NCBI RefSeq assembly: GCF_900456975.1
Contig: NZ_UGYM01000002.1
Span: 3,782,001-3,846,000, forward strand
Source: Shewanella baltica
GTDB taxonomy: Bacteria; Pseudomonadota; Gammaproteobacteria; Enterobacterales; Shewanellaceae
Length of the DNA: 64,000 nucleotides
Direction: 5' to 3'
Numbering within the stretch: the stretch's first letter is position 1; every line of letters starts with the position of its first letter. Below the pieces are notes generated by a model, which was not told where the DNA came from, made no database searches, and worked only from the letters and a program-made list of their open reading frames with translations. The translations under genes were made by a program, and so were the position numbers. Below, piece by piece: positions 25,611-35,783 of the stretch.

Positions 25611-26498
25611 ATGTCAGCAAAACATCCCATTATTGCAGTTACAGGCTCATCAGGCGCGGGAACCACTACGACGACCACCGCCTTTAGCCATATTTTTCGC
25701 CAACTAGGGATTAACGCCGCCTTTGTCGAAGGCGACAGCTTTCATCATTTTACCCGCGCTGAAATGGAAGTGATGATCCGTAAATCCCAAGCTGAAAACC
25801 GCAACCTCAGTTATTTTGGTCCAGAGGCCAATAACTTTGCCCGCTTGGAACAATGCTTTCGAGATTACAGCGCCACAGGCCAAGGCGAAACCCGCAGCTA
25901 TTTACACACCTTCGATGAGGCCGTGCCTTTTAACCAGATGCCCGGCACTTTTACCCAATGGCGACCCTTGCCAGAAAATACCGACATGCTTTACTACGAA
26001 GGCCTGCATGGCGGCGTGGTTACCGGTGATGCCAATGTCGCCCAGCATGTCGATCTATTGATCGGCATGGTGCCCATAGTCAACTTAGAGTGGATCCAAA
26101 AAATTATCCGTGACACTTCGGAGCGCGGCCACAGCCGTGAAAAAGTCATGGGCTCGATTGTGCGCAGTATGGATGACTATATTAAGCACATGACGCCACA
26201 GTTCTCCCGCACTCACATTAACTTTCAGCGGGTGCCAACGGTCGATACCTCTAACCCCTTTAGCGCCAAAGATATTCCGAGCCTAGACGAGAGCTTTGTG
26301 GTGATCCGCTTTCGCGGCATCAATAATGTCGATTTTCCCTATTACCTTAATATGATCCAAGGATCATTTATGTCACGGGTTAACACCTTAGTGGTGCCCG
26401 GCGGTAAAATGTCGCTAGCCATGGAGCTTATCCTCACGCCTTTGATTAAAGATTTGATGGAAAAACGCCAGCAACTCAATACTCCAGAAGCGAACTAA
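25611..26498 (+). CDS. prkB: Phosphoribulokinase-like protein PrkB
   Basis: A 295-residue P-loop kinase with Walker A GSSGAGTTT (residues 12-20), EGDSFHHFTR, HTFDEAVPFN and YEGLHGG, as in the PrkB/YhfB family of proteobacteria. It resembles photosynthetic phosphoribulokinase, but these organisms have no Rubisco, so the physiological substrate is uncertain. The third gene of the yheT-yheU-prkB set; in Escherichia coli crp lies nearby, here the downstream region instead holds a degenerate tandem repeat. Confidence 0.9.
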   Translation: MSAKHPIIAVTGSSGAGTTTTTTAFSHIFRQLGINAAFVEGDSFHHFTRAEMEVMIRKSQAENRNLSYFGPEANNFARLEQCFRDYSATGQGETRSYLHTFDEAVPFNQMPGTFTQWRPLPENTDMLYYEGLHGGVVTGDANVAQHVDLLIGMVPIVNLEWIQKIIRDTSERGHSREKVMGSIVRSMDDYIKHMTPQFSRTHINFQRVPTVDTSNPFSAKDIPSLDESFVVIRFRGINNVDFPYYLNMIQGSFMSRVNTLVVPGGKMSLAMELILTPLIKDLMEKRQQLNTPEAN

Positions 26499-26646
26499 AC
26501 CCTAGCGGATTGGGGCGGGTTTGACTAAAGGCTAAGGAAATAAAGTCTTTTTTTGCAATAGATTAAGTTTGATTTAAGCCATTAGCGCTAATCTTGTCGG
26601 CATCGGGATTTCAGGCGAAAGAACGATAGTTGGCATACTCTTGGGA

Positions 26647-27104
26647 GTTAATTCCCCCATCTTGATCTGTTGATTTCCTTGAGTATGTCAGCAACCTCTT
26701 ATGAACAGTTAATTCCACATCCATGCTTGATCTGTTGATTTCCTTGAGTATGTCAGCAACCTTTTAACGTAACGTTAAGTCTTCAAAGTTAATTCCATAT
26801 CCGTGCTTGATCTGTTGATTACCTTAAGTATGTCCGCAACCTTATCTTAAATTCTAAGTTTTCAGAGTTAATTCCACATCCATACTTGATCTGTTGATTT
26901 CCTTGAATATGTCAGCAACCTTTAAGTCTTCAGCGTTACTTCCGCATTCATGCTTGATCTGTTGATTTCTTTGAGTATGTCAGCAACCTCATCTTAAGCT
27001 TTAAGTCTTCAGAGTTAATTCCACACCAATACTTGATCTATTGATCACCTTAAGTTTACCAACAACCACTTAACAAACAGTTAACTCCATACCTGTGCTT
27101 GATC
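26647..27104. repeat. Seven-copy degenerate tandem repeat
   Basis: The word CTTGATCTGTTGATT, or a close variant, recurs at 26661, 26726, 26806, 26885, 26953 and 27032, with a truncated copy at 27098. Each copy is preceded by GTTAATTCCACAT... and followed by TTCCTTGAGTATGTCAGCAA. Spacings are 65, 80, 79, 68, 79 and 66 bases, so two unit lengths differ by about 13. The conserved part is about 55 bases and the variable part 10-25. No protein frame follows the period. It fills the gap between convergent prkB and the GNAT gene. Confidence 0.9.
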
Positions 27105-27115
27105 CAGCCTGAATT

Positions 27116-27625
27116 TTAAACTGATTTTCTACGTACGAGATTCTTGTACATCACCATGCACTCTAAGGCTATGCCTCTGGGCGAGCAGTAGATGGATTCC
27201 TCTTCTAAACCTTCACCACCAAAACCGCAGTGGCGATAGAAATCCACCGCATTCAAAGTCGATTCTAACCTCAGCTGGGCAATACCTTGATTAAAAGCCA
27301 TGGTTTCAATAAATTGCAGTAGCACTTTACCGACCCCAAGCCCCATAGTATCGGGGGAGACAAACAGCGCTTCTAACTGTGCGTAGGGTTCATCCAACAT
27401 AACCATACCGACCACTCTCTTAAGCGGCGGCTCGTCATTGGATTGTTCTGCCACATAAAAATGCGCATCGACGATACGACTAAATTGCTCAGTCAGTTCG
27501 CCTTCGGTCCAAATAATCAGATCGCCCGCATCATAAAATCCGGCGCAGCCTTTATTGATAGCAGCATTGCGGATATCCCAGCAGGCCTGAGCATCTGCTT
27601 TCGTTGCTTTTCGTATAGTTATCAT
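27116..27625 (-). CDS. GNAT family N-acetyltransferase
   Basis: A 169-residue protein beginning MITIRKATKADAQACWDIRN, a typical GNAT N-terminus, with the acetyl-CoA loop LFVSPDTMGLGVGKVLLQFIE (about 88-108) and the C-terminal LESTLNAVDFYRHCGFG segment. It would acetylate an amine or protein substrate that cannot be told from sequence. It is convergent with prkB across the repeat array. Confidence 0.88.
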   Translation of the reverse strand: MITIRKATKADAQACWDIRNAAINKGCAGFYDAGDLIIWTEGELTEQFSRIVDAHFYVAEQSNDEPPLKRVVGMVMLDEPYAQLEALFVSPDTMGLGVGKVLLQFIETMAFNQGIAQLRLESTLNAVDFYRHCGFGGEGLEEESIYCSPRGIALECMVMYKNLVRRKSV

Positions 27626-27714
27626 AATGTTTCCCGATTAAAAACGCTCAGCCATAACATGCCATGAAGCCGCTGAAACACCAAGTAAACTATCGGCCTA
27701 GTATTTCACCCAAT

Positions 27715-27738
27715 AAAAAACCGCCCGTAGGCGGTTTT
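27715..27738 (-). terminator. Rho-independent terminator downstream of pepB
   Basis: On the minus strand AAAACCGCC pairs with GGCGGTTTT around a short loop and ends in T6, about 77 bases past the pepB stop. Confidence 0.85.
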
Positions 27739-27814
27739 AATCCAGTCAGCAGAACCTTAATGGATCTGCGCAGACTTATCTAACTGAGTCTTAGCGCTAG
27801 ACTTAAATCTAGGC

Positions 27815-29107
27815 TTAGCCTTTGATCAATTCACTAATGGTCAATACGCCGTGGGTCGTTGCACCCGCGCCCCACATGGCAGAAGCTGAATCTTCAAAGG
27901 CGCCCGCTAAATCAACGTGCAACCATTTAGCTTCTGGTGAAACAAAGCGCCATAGGAAACCAGCCGCATTAGAAGCACCACCTGCACCGCCGCCTTTCAT
28001 TGCGCGGCTGTTGGCTGTGTCAGCATAGGCAGATGGACACATTTCTTTGTGCCAAGGATCCAATGGCAACGGCCATACACGCTCGGCAACACTCGTGGCT
28101 TTTTGCTGGGCCAGTTGCAACACATCAGTCTGTGGCGAGAAAATCGCGTTGTAGTTAGAACCCACTGCCATCACAGCGGCGCCTGTAAGGGTCGCTGCAT
28201 CGATAATAAAAGGAGCGCCTGTCGCAGAAGCGGCTTGCAGACCATCTGCCAACACTAAGCGCCCTTCCGCATCTGTGTTCACCACTTCAACTGTTATACC
28301 ATTTTTGTAGGTCAGAATATCACCTAACTTATAGGCGCGGCCGCTGATCAAGTTTTCAGCGCAACATAAGAAGAGTTTAACCCGTTTGTTTAGGCCAGAT
28401 TTAATTGCTAAACCAAGCGCTGCAGTCACAGTCGCCGCGCCGCCCATGTCGCATTTCATGCCTAACATGCCTTCAGAGGCTTTGATGCTGTAACCGCCAG
28501 AATCAAAGGTAATCCCTTTACCCACAAGCGCCACAGACACGGGTGCATCGGCGGCTAATGGGTTGAAGTCTAACGCTAACATTGCCGGTGGACGCTCACT
28601 GCCGCGGCCCACTGCATGGATACCAATCCACTGTTCTTCGAGCAGCGCTTCGCCTTCGATAATCCGATAGCTCACCTTATCGCCACCGATTTCAGCCAAC
28701 CATTTCGCCGCTTGTTGGGCAAGCTTCACTGGCGATAGGTTTTCAGGCGTATCGTTGATCAGTTGACGGGCAAAGGTTGCCACATCGAGTCGACGTTGCA
28801 ATTCAGCTTGTACAGCTTCATCACCACACCAATGGATTTGATAACCTGGTTTTGCCGTCGCGAAACCTTGGGCAAACACCCACTGACTATTGAGATCCCA
28901 AAGCTGCCCAGCTAACATCACACTGCTAATACCTTGGCTGCGCAGTTTACGGGCCGCCATTTGAATTTGACGCAGCTCATCGCCACCCGCTAAATGAATT
29001 TGCGCACCGTCGGCGGTATAAGTCACATCGGCTTTGCCCCAGTGGGCGGCCGGCGCTTCTTTGGTTAATTGCACTTTCATTAATTCAGTTACTTTTAGTT
29101 CACTCAT
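27815..29107 (-). CDS. pepB: Aminopeptidase PepB (M17 leucyl aminopeptidase family)
   Basis: A 430-residue M17 metallopeptidase with the family signature NTDAEGRLVLAD (about residue 275), metal-binding GKGITFDSGGYSIK, and the catalytic region CDMGGAATV. The length fits Escherichia coli PepB (427) rather than the longer PepA. It releases N-terminal residues from short peptides in the cytoplasm and forms hexamers using two divalent metal ions. Monocistronic, followed by a terminator, and divergent from sfsA. Confidence 0.93.
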   Translation of the reverse strand: MSELKVTELMKVQLTKEAPAAHWGKADVTYTADGAQIHLAGGDELRQIQMAARKLRSQGISSVMLAGQLWDLNSQWVFAQGFATAKPGYQIHWCGDEAVQAELQRRLDVATFARQLINDTPENLSPVKLAQQAAKWLAEIGGDKVSYRIIEGEALLEEQWIGIHAVGRGSERPPAMLALDFNPLAADAPVSVALVGKGITFDSGGYSIKASEGMLGMKCDMGGAATVTAALGLAIKSGLNKRVKLFLCCAENLISGRAYKLGDILTYKNGITVEVVNTDAEGRLVLADGLQAASATGAPFIIDAATLTGAAVMAVGSNYNAIFSPQTDVLQLAQQKATSVAERVWPLPLDPWHKEMCPSAYADTANSRAMKGGGAGGASNAAGFLWRFVSPEAKWLHVDLAGAFEDSASAMWGAGATTHGVLTISELIKG

Positions 29108-29284
29108 TAGGGATCCTTATTTTTCGATTCGTTTTAGAACAATCAGAACAAACTTTATGGCGGCAGTTTACTGCTAGCAGGCGATGACGCAAAGCGATTG
29201 GCTAAAGTTACTCAGGTAAAATCTGTAAACATTTGCGAAATTTGCTAGGCTTTGCGGCCTAGAACAGCCGATATAGGTCTACCG

Positions 29285-29989
29285 ATGGAATTTACTCCGC
29301 CACTACAACAGGGCATTTTACTGCGCCGCTATAAACGTTTTCTGGCCGATGTGCAGCTAAGCGACGGCAGTGAGATCACTCTGCATTGCCCCAATACAGG
29401 TTCTATGCGTAATTGCTTGTATCCCGGTGAAACCGTATGGTTTTCTACCTCTGATAACCCTAAACGTAAGTACGCCCATACATGGGAACTGATGACCACG
29501 CCAGATGCTGGCCTAATCGGTATCCACTCGGGTCAAGCGAACACCTTAGCCGAAGAAGCCATCAATAAAGGTATCATCAAGGAGCTCACAGGTTATGACA
29601 GCCTAAGCCGTGAAGTTAAATATGGTGATGAAAATAGCCGCATCGACATCCTGCTACAGGGTGCTCAAAAACCCGCCTGTTATATAGAAGTCAAAAGTTG
29701 TACTTTGCTTGAGGATGGCCAAGGTTATTTTCCTGATGCGGTGAGCCTACGAGGTCAAAAACATTTACGTGAATTGATGCACATGGTCAGTCAAGGCCAC
29801 AGAGCCGTATTGCTGTTTGTGGTGCAGCACAGTGACATATTCAGTGTTGCCCCCGCAGCACATATCGACCCTGAATATGCTAAGTTACTGAAAAAAGCAG
29901 TGTTAGCTGGAGTTGAAGTCCTTGCCTATCGCTGCGAAATGTCCCCGACTGAGATTCACCTAGCCCAAGCCTGTGTTGTCCGAGTATGA
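29285..29989 (+). CDS. sfsA: SfsA, DNA/RNA nuclease (sugar fermentation stimulation) family
   Basis: A 234-residue protein, exactly the Escherichia coli SfsA length when started at [20 protein letters not shown]. The longer frame begins with TTG and no ribosome site. Family blocks are [45 protein letters not shown] and [16 protein letters not shown], which include the nuclease-fold Asp/Glu-X-Lys residues. SfsA was first linked to maltose metabolism and later shown to be a nuclease. It sits directly before dksA, as in enterobacteria. Confidence 0.92.
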   Translation: MEFTPPLQQGILLRRYKRFLADVQLSDGSEITLHCPNTGSMRNCLYPGETVWFSTSDNPKRKYAHTWELMTTPDAGLIGIHSGQANTLAEEAINKGIIKELTGYDSLSREVKYGDENSRIDILLQGAQKPACYIEVKSCTLLEDGQGYFPDAVSLRGQKHLRELMHMVSQGHRAVLLFVVQHSDIFSVAPAAHIDPEYAKLLKKAVLAGVEVLAYRCEMSPTEIHLAQACVVRV

Positions 29990-30152
29990 TGTTAAGGCTG
30001 AGTTAAATTTGATTTCATTTGAATTAGCGAACATAGTCAAAAAATTCAATCAAAGCAGAATGAAAAGTTTGCCTCGATGTGAAGATTCTGCTATAGATAG
30101 CGGCCGTTCTTAAGGACGCCCTACAAACGCAAATGATTACAGGAGATGCGTT

Positions 30153-30596
30153 ATGCCTGAAGGCACCAAAAAACTTGGCGTACTCGCTATCGCAGGTGTA
30201 AATCCTTACCAGGAAAAACCGGGTGAGGAGTATATGAACGCTAAGCAACTGGGTCACTTCAAGACAATTCTTGAAGCTTGGCGCAATCAGTTGCGTGAAG
30301 AGGTCGACCGTACTCTTAGCCACATGCAGGACGAAGCCGCAAACTTTCCCGATCCTGTTGACCGTGCAGCACAAGAAGAAGAGTTCAGCCTCGAACTTCG
30401 TGCTCGCGATAGAGAACGTAAGCTGATCAAAAAAATCGAAAAAACACTGCAAAAAATTGAAGAAGACGATTTCGGCTTCTGTGATTCTTGCGGTATCGAA
30501 ATCGGCATCCGCCGTCTCGAAGCGCGTCCAACAGCCGATCAATGTATCGACTGTAAAACGCTTGCAGAGATCAAAGAGAAACAAATGGCTGGTTAA
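30153..30596 (+). CDS. dksA: RNA polymerase-binding transcription factor DksA
   Basis: A 147-residue protein with the coiled coil (about 30-110) carrying the tip [11 protein letters not shown] with the conserved Asp-x-x-Asp-x-Ala, then the four-cysteine zinc finger [25 protein letters not shown]. DksA binds the secondary channel of RNA polymerase and, with ppGpp, controls rRNA and amino acid promoters. The ATG has AGGAG seven bases upstream. A TATAGAT word at about 30092 could be its -10 element. Terminator follows, then gluQRS. Confidence 0.96.
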   Translation: MPEGTKKLGVLAIAGVNPYQEKPGEEYMNAKQLGHFKTILEAWRNQLREEVDRTLSHMQDEAANFPDPVDRAAQEEEFSLELRARDRERKLIKKIEKTLQKIEEDDFGFCDSCGIEIGIRRLEARPTADQCIDCKTLAEIKEKQMAG

Positions 30597-30608
30597 TCAA
30601 GCATACTG

Positions 30609-30634
30609 GGCGGGGATTTCCCCGCCTATTTGTT
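30609..30634 (+). terminator. Terminator of dksA
   Basis: GGCGGGG pairs with CCCCGCC around a four-base loop and is followed by TATTTGTTT. It starts 12 bases after the dksA stop. Confidence 0.8.
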
Positions 30635-30759
30635 TCTAACAACACCTTGACTCTTAGAGTTGAAGCCAAGCTCACTCCAATTTACCCCGATTCGCTTTTA
30701 TCTTTGTATCCCTCTAAAATACGCCCACTTTGACTGACACTAGCTGCTAACTCAGTAAT

Positions 30760-31674
30760 ATGGCGACTTTATCCTCCCCAACTTCAATTTATCGCCCCTA
30801 TGTCGGACGTTTTGCGCCTTCGCCTTCGGGTGCCTTGCACTTTGGCTCGCTTATCGCCGCCCTTGGCAGTTATCTGCGTGCGCGTTCGCAACAGGGTAAA
30901 TGGTTAATTCGCATTGAAGACATCGATCCTCCACGGGAAGTCAAAGGCGCCGCCGATGATATCTTGCGCACCTTAGAAGCCTATGGATTTGAGTGGGATG
31001 ATGTGCCTCTGTATCAGAGCCAGCGCACTGCTGCCTATCAAGCACAAATTGATTCGCTTCTCGCCGAAAATAAAGCCTATTTCTGCCAATGTAGTCGCAA
31101 GCAAATTCAAGCCATGGGCGGCGTCTACGATGGCCGCTGTCACAGCTTGCCACAAACCCAAGCTGCAAATGTGGTTAAGTCTGGGGCGGTGCGGATAGTT
31201 AATACCGCGCAAGTGCAGCAATTTAACGATAACCTCATGGGGCATATTTGCGTCGATAGCCATTTTGCCGCCGAGGATTTCATCATCAAACGCAGCGATG
31301 GCCTGTACGCCTATCAACTGGCCGTGGTGCTCGACGATGCTTATCAAGGCATCACTGAAGTGGTTCGAGGTTGTGACTTAATCGAAGCCAGTTGTCGCCA
31401 ACTGAGTTTGTATCAAAACTTTGGCTTGGCGGCACCGCAATGGTTGCACTTGCCACTCGCCTGTTTAAGTCAGGGATTTAAACTTTCCAAACAGAATCAT
31501 GCGCAGGCGATTGATACGCTTAATCCACAGGCAAGCCTCAATGCGGCGCTGGCATTTTTAGGCCAACAACCTGTTGAGATCCAAGGTTCTGTGGCACAAA
31601 TGCTCGTTCAAGCCGTGGATCAGTTTCAATTATCCACTATACCGCAACAATCTGAGATACTGATCGAGCCCTGA
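30760..31674 (+). CDS. gluQ: Glutamyl-Q tRNA(Asp) synthetase GluQRS
   Basis: A 304-residue protein with the class I HIGH-like motif APSPSGALHFGSL (near 21-33), the adenylate-site Asp-Ile-Asp-Pro-Pro stretch, zinc-ligand YFCQCSRK, and the KLSKQN equivalent of KMSKS. It lacks the anticodon-binding domain of GluRS. It charges glutamate onto the queuosine base of tRNA-Asp. The order dksA-gluQRS-pcnB-folK is conserved in gammaproteobacteria. Confidence 0.93.
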   Translation: MATLSSPTSIYRPYVGRFAPSPSGALHFGSLIAALGSYLRARSQQGKWLIRIEDIDPPREVKGAADDILRTLEAYGFEWDDVPLYQSQRTAAYQAQIDSLLAENKAYFCQCSRKQIQAMGGVYDGRCHSLPQTQAANVVKSGAVRIVNTAQVQQFNDNLMGHICVDSHFAAEDFIIKRSDGLYAYQLAVVLDDAYQGITEVVRGCDLIEASCRQLSLYQNFGLAAPQWLHLPLACLSQGFKLSKQNHAQAIDTLNPQASLNAALAFLGQQPVEIQGSVAQMLVQAVDQFQLSTIPQQSEILIEP

Positions 31675-31753
31675 TATACTCATTAGGCTGCATTTGGTAT
31701 ATGATAGCCGCCAGATTTTTAATCAAATAACAGATCATATTTCGAGGTGTCCC

Positions 31754-33235
31754 ATTTTTCGCCGTATCAGCCAATTCTGCAAACAGCTATTTGAAGACGC
31801 GCCTAAAACGACCGCTCCGACTCAAGCTCAGATTGAACCAACAACACCTGAACAAAGTTCCGGTGCGTTAAGCTTAGAGTTAGTGCCGAGAGATGCCCAT
31901 ACCATCTCGCGCAAACAAATCAGCGAAAATGCCCTTAAGGTATTATACAGACTGAATAAATCAGGTTTTAAGGCCTATTTAGTCGGCGGCGGTGTACGCG
32001 ATTTACTCTTAGGGATTGAACCGAAAGATTTCGACGTAGTGACCAATGCGACACCGGAAGAAATCAAAAAACTATTCCGCAACTGCCGAGTCGTCGGTCG
32101 TCGTTTCCGTCTGGCGCATATCGTTTTCGGCCGCGATGTTATCGAAGTGGCGACCTTTCGTGGTCACCATGGCGAAAGCAATGAGAAAGTTTCCAAAGCC
32201 AATGCCGAAGGGCGTTTGCTACGTGATAACGTCTATGGCGAAATCGACGAAGATGCTGAGCGCCGCGACTTTACCGTCAATGCCCTCTATTACGATATCA
32301 GCGATTACTCGATCCGCAGCTACGGCGGCGGTATGACAGATCTTAAAGCGGGCACGCTGAGACTCATTGGCGATCCAGAAACCCGTTACCGTGAAGATCC
32401 CGTACGTATGTTAAGGGCGGTGCGTTTCGCCACTAAACTCAACATGGGTATCGAAACCGTCACTGCGGCGCCGATTAAACAATTAGCGCCACTGCTAAAA
32501 GATATTCCTGCTGCGCGTATGTACGAAGAAGTGCTGAAACTCTTCTTTGCAGGCAAAGCCTTAGCCAACTTCGAACTGATGCAAGAATACAAGCTATTTG
32601 CGCCGCTGTTTCCGCAAGTGGCCGCTCTGCTAAAAGATGATCCTAAAGGCACGACCATGAAAATGGTGCAAGCCATCATGAAGAGCACAGATCAAAGAGT
32701 TAACGAAGATAAGCCGGTGACGCCTTCATTCTTCTATGCTTCGCTTCTCTGGTATCCACTGCGTCAACGCGCCGAAGATATTGCCGTTGAAAGTGGCCTG
32801 ACGTTATACGATGCCTTCTTTGCTGCTATGGGCGATGTGATGGAGCAGCAATGTCAAACCATTAGCATTCCACGCCGTTTTAGTACGCCAGCAAAAGACA
32901 TTTGGCAGTTACAGTTACGCTTTGACCGTAGCCAAGGTACTCGTGCCTTTAAACTAATGGAACACCCTAAGTTTAGAGCCGCATACGATTTGCTATTGCT
33001 CAGGGGCGAAGTCGAAGCAGGTAATGTCGCTAAGAGTGCCGCTTGGTGGCAACAGTTTGTTGAAGCCGATGAAACGGAACGCTTAGCCATTGCGCGTAGC
33101 GGCAGTAAATCGCCAAATCGCAACCGTAATGCCACTCAACGTCGTCGCCGTCCTCGCGCGCCGAATGCCGATGGTTCAGCTGCGACGAGCGCACCTAAAA
33201 CAAGTGGCACGCCAAAAGCGAAAGCGGCGGAATAA
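31754..33235 (+). CDS. pcnB: Poly(A) polymerase PcnB, apparently initiated at ATT
   Basis: A roughly 493-residue protein with nucleotidyltransferase motif VGGGVRDLLLG (after residue 65), DFDVVTNATPEE, RRFRLAHIVFG and RRDFTVNALYYD, and a basic Arg/Ala tail. It adds poly(A) to RNA 3' ends and promotes decay. The best start is ATT at 31754 (Ile-Phe-Arg-Arg-Ile-Ser-Gln-Phe-Cys) with GAGG six bases upstream, matching Escherichia coli pcnB, known to start at AUU. The longer frame begins with a TTG at 31694 lacking a ribosome site. It overlaps folK by one base. Confidence 0.92.
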   Translation: MFRRISQFCKQLFEDAPKTTAPTQAQIEPTTPEQSSGALSLELVPRDAHTISRKQISENALKVLYRLNKSGFKAYLVGGGVRDLLLGIEPKDFDVVTNATPEEIKKLFRNCRVVGRRFRLAHIVFGRDVIEVATFRGHHGESNEKVSKANAEGRLLRDNVYGEIDEDAERRDFTVNALYYDISDYSIRSYGGGMTDLKAGTLRLIGDPETRYREDPVRMLRAVRFATKLNMGIETVTAAPIKQLAPLLKDIPAARMYEEVLKLFFAGKALANFELMQEYKLFAPLFPQVAALLKDDPKGTTMKMVQAIMKSTDQRVNEDKPVTPSFFYASLLWYPLRQRAEDIAVESGLTLYDAFFAAMGDVMEQQCQTISIPRRFSTPAKDIWQLQLRFDRSQGTRAFKLMEHPKFRAAYDLLLLRGEVEAGNVAKSAAWWQQFVEADETERLAIARSGSKSPNRNRNATQRRRRPRAPNADGSAATSAPKTSGTPKAKAAE

Positions 33236-33723
33236 TGCCTCGCGTCTACGTCGCATTAGGCGCGAATCTCGACGATCCCAAGGCGCAATTGGACAATGCC
33301 GTCACGGCATTGTCCGCATTAGCCTTAGGCAATAGTCTACTGGTTTCTCCTTATTATCATTCGACGCCTATGGGCGATGTCGTGCAACCCGATTATGTTA
33401 ATGCGGTGGTCAGTTTCGATACTGATCTTGAGCCATTAGCCTTACTCGATGCATTGCAGCATATCGAAAACACCCAAGGTCGAGTGCGCCTTGAGCGTTG
33501 GGGACCCAGAACCTTAGATCTCGATTTACTCTTGTATGGCAATGAGAACATTGACATTCCCAGACTCCAAGTGCCCCACTACGGCATGAAAGAGCGCAGC
33601 TTTGTGCTCGTGCCTTTAGCCGCAATCGCACCGAATCTTATTCTGCCGTGCAACACTGCAATCGGCAGTCTTATCGATACAAAAATGTTGGCCGAGTTAC
33701 AACAACTGGGCATTGATCATTGA
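33235..33723 (+). CDS. folK: FolK, 6-hydroxymethyl-7,8-dihydropterin pyrophosphokinase
   Basis: A 162-residue protein with the HPPK signature RWGPRTLDLDLLLYGN (about residues 85-100) and YHSTPMGDVVQPDYVNAVV near the pterin-binding loop. It transfers pyrophosphate from ATP to the pterin in folate synthesis. Its ATG shares a base with the pcnB stop (TAATG), so it is translationally coupled. panB follows after 56 bases. Confidence 0.96.
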   Translation: MPRVYVALGANLDDPKAQLDNAVTALSALALGNSLLVSPYYHSTPMGDVVQPDYVNAVVSFDTDLEPLALLDALQHIENTQGRVRLERWGPRTLDLDLLLYGNENIDIPRLQVPHYGMKERSFVLVPLAAIAPNLILPCNTAIGSLIDTKMLAELQQLGIDH

Positions 33724-33779
33724 AGTCCGTCCCCAGTTAGCTTATAACACCACTTCTATTTGGTTTGAAGATCATCCAT

Positions 33780-34574
33780 ATGTCTAAAATTACTAGCTCA
33801 ACCCTGTTGAAATACAAACAGGAAGGTAGAAAATTCACGGCACTGACAGCCTATGATGCCAGTTTTGCCAGCGCGTTCGATAGCGAAGGTGTAGATGTGC
33901 TGCTCGTCGGCGATTCTCTAGGAATGGTTCTCCAAGGCCATGACGATACCCTACCCGTCTCTACGGCGGATATCGCTTACCATACTCGCTGTGTCCGTCG
34001 CGGTATCGAACGTGCCCTGCTGATCGCCGATATGCCCTTTATGAGTTACGCCACACCAGAACAAGCTATGGTTAACGCCACTGAGTTGATGCAGGCTGGC
34101 GCGAACATGGTCAAAGTCGAAGGTGGCCACTGGTTACTCGAAACGGTCACTAAGCTAACCGAACGCGGTATTCCCGTGTGTGCTCATTTAGGCTTAACGC
34201 CTCAGTCAGTCCATGTGTTTGGTGGTTTTAAAGTGCAAGGCCGCGACGCCGAAAATGCCCAACGCATCCTCGACGAAGCAAAAGCATTAGAAGCAGCCGG
34301 TGCTCAACTATTGGTTGTGGAATGCATTCCTGCGCCACTCGCAGCGGCGATCACTCAAGCCTTAACGATTCCGGTTATTGGGATTGGCGCGGGCGCATCG
34401 ACCGATGGCCAAATTTTGGTTATGCATGATGTGTTAGGTATTTCAAGTGGTTATATTCCACGTTTCTCGAAAAACTACCTAAAACAAACCGGTGAAATTC
34501 GTTCTGCCGTGCGTGCTTATATCGACGAAGTTGCCCAAGGAACATTCCCTGGCGAAGAACACACTTTTAACTAA
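33780..34574 (+). CDS. panB: PanB, ketopantoate hydroxymethyltransferase
   Basis: A 264-residue protein from [11 protein letters not shown], the exact Escherichia coli length. A TTG five codons upstream extends the frame but is not needed. Motifs include [38 protein letters not shown] and [18 protein letters not shown]. It makes ketopantoate from alpha-ketoisovalerate using methylenetetrahydrofolate, the first committed step to pantothenate, and is followed by panC. Confidence 0.96.
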   Translation: MSKITSSTLLKYKQEGRKFTALTAYDASFASAFDSEGVDVLLVGDSLGMVLQGHDDTLPVSTADIAYHTRCVRRGIERALLIADMPFMSYATPEQAMVNATELMQAGANMVKVEGGHWLLETVTKLTERGIPVCAHLGLTPQSVHVFGGFKVQGRDAENAQRILDEAKALEAAGAQLLVVECIPAPLAAAITQALTIPVIGIGAGASTDGQILVMHDVLGISSGYIPRFSKNYLKQTGEIRSAVRAYIDEVAQGTFPGEEHTFN

Positions 34575-34601
34575 TAACCGATTTATGCAAGGTAAGGCTC
34601 A

Positions 34602-35447
34602 ATGATCACTAGCGCCCATATTGATGATATTCGCACCCAAGTGCGTGCATGGCGTGCCAAGGGCGAAACTGTCGCCTTTGTGCCTACCATGGGTAATCTC
34701 CATCAGGGACACATTACTTTAGTCAAAGAAGCCGCGAGCAAGTGCGACCATGTGGTGGCCTCTATTTTCGTTAATCCAATGCAATTTGGTCAGAACGAAG
34801 ATCTGGATGCTTACCCACGCACACTCGCTGCCGACAGCGAAGCCCTCACGGCCGCTGGCGCTGAGCTATTATTCACCCCAACGCCAGCCGTGATGTATCC
34901 CAAGGGTCTAGAGCAACAAACCTATGTCGAAGTCCCAGGGATTTCCGACGTGCTTTGTGGTGCTAGCCGTCCGGGGCATTTCCGTGGCGTTGCGACTATC
35001 GTTTGTAAACTGTTTAACATAGTACAGCCCGATGTGGCGCTATTCGGTAATAAAGACTATCAACAGCTATTCGCGATCAAAACTATGGTTGAAGACTTGT
35101 CATTACCGATTGAAATTATCGGTGTAGATACCATACGTGAGGACTCAGGTTTAGCCATGAGTTCACGCAATGGTTACCTCACTGCCGCAGAAAAAGCCGC
35201 AGCGCCTGCACTAAAACAAGCCATAGATGCCATGGCCGCAGGGATCAAGCAGGGTGAGAGCTTTGAGCAAGTAACTGAGCAAGCAAAAGCCAGTTTAGTC
35301 GCAGCAGGTTTTACGCCGGATTACCTCGAAATTCGCCACGCTCACACGCTTGAACAAGCCCAAAATCAAGATCAAACCTTAGTGATTTTAGCCGCGGCCT
35401 ATATAGGCAAAGCGCGGCTTATCGATAACTTAAGGTTCGATCGCTAA
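34602..35447 (+). CDS. panC: PanC, pantothenate synthetase
   Basis: A 281-residue class I-like nucleotidyltransferase with [12 protein letters not shown] (the HxGH motif near residue 32), [19 protein letters not shown] and MSSRNGYL. It ligates pantoate and beta-alanine using ATP. It ends the operon-like run dksA-gluQ-pcnB-folK-panB-panC, followed by a strong terminator. panD is not here. Confidence 0.96.
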   Translation: MITSAHIDDIRTQVRAWRAKGETVAFVPTMGNLHQGHITLVKEAASKCDHVVASIFVNPMQFGQNEDLDAYPRTLAADSEALTAAGAELLFTPTPAVMYPKGLEQQTYVEVPGISDVLCGASRPGHFRGVATIVCKLFNIVQPDVALFGNKDYQQLFAIKTMVEDLSLPIEIIGVDTIREDSGLAMSSRNGYLTAAEKAAAPALKQAIDAMAAGIKQGESFEQVTEQAKASLVAAGFTPDYLEIRHAHTLEQAQNQDQTLVILAAAYIGKARLIDNLRFDR

Positions 35448-35468
35448 CACTTAGCGTTATCAATCAAT

Positions 35469-35494
35469 AAAAAGGAGCGCTCGCTCCTTTTTTT
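35469..35494 (+). terminator. Rho-independent terminator after panC
   Basis: GGAGCG pairs with CGCTCC around CT, preceded by A5 and followed by T7. Confidence 0.9.
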
Positions 35495-35783
35495 ATGTTT
35501 TCAATCTCCCTAGCATCCTCAATTTTCTTGTTTAGAATCAACCCTAGCGCCAAAAAATTGAATCGTCAAAAAACTGGTTTTATCCCTAAACTTACGCCAT
35601 AGTATGATGCAGATGTTAACGCTAAGTAAAAAGCTGACCGCAACAATAAACGCAGTAAATTTGCCCCTTTACTGATATATGGCTAATACTTTAATGCCTT
35701 AGGTTTAATGGCTCAAGAACCCAGCGTCCCACCAGGACGAGACATAAATCACTGGTTGAACAGACTTAATAACGCGAGCATTA

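Noticed and set aside
26647..27104. CRISPR array
   Set aside because: Repeats are about 55 bases and diverge, spacers are short and similar to one another, and no cas genes are near.
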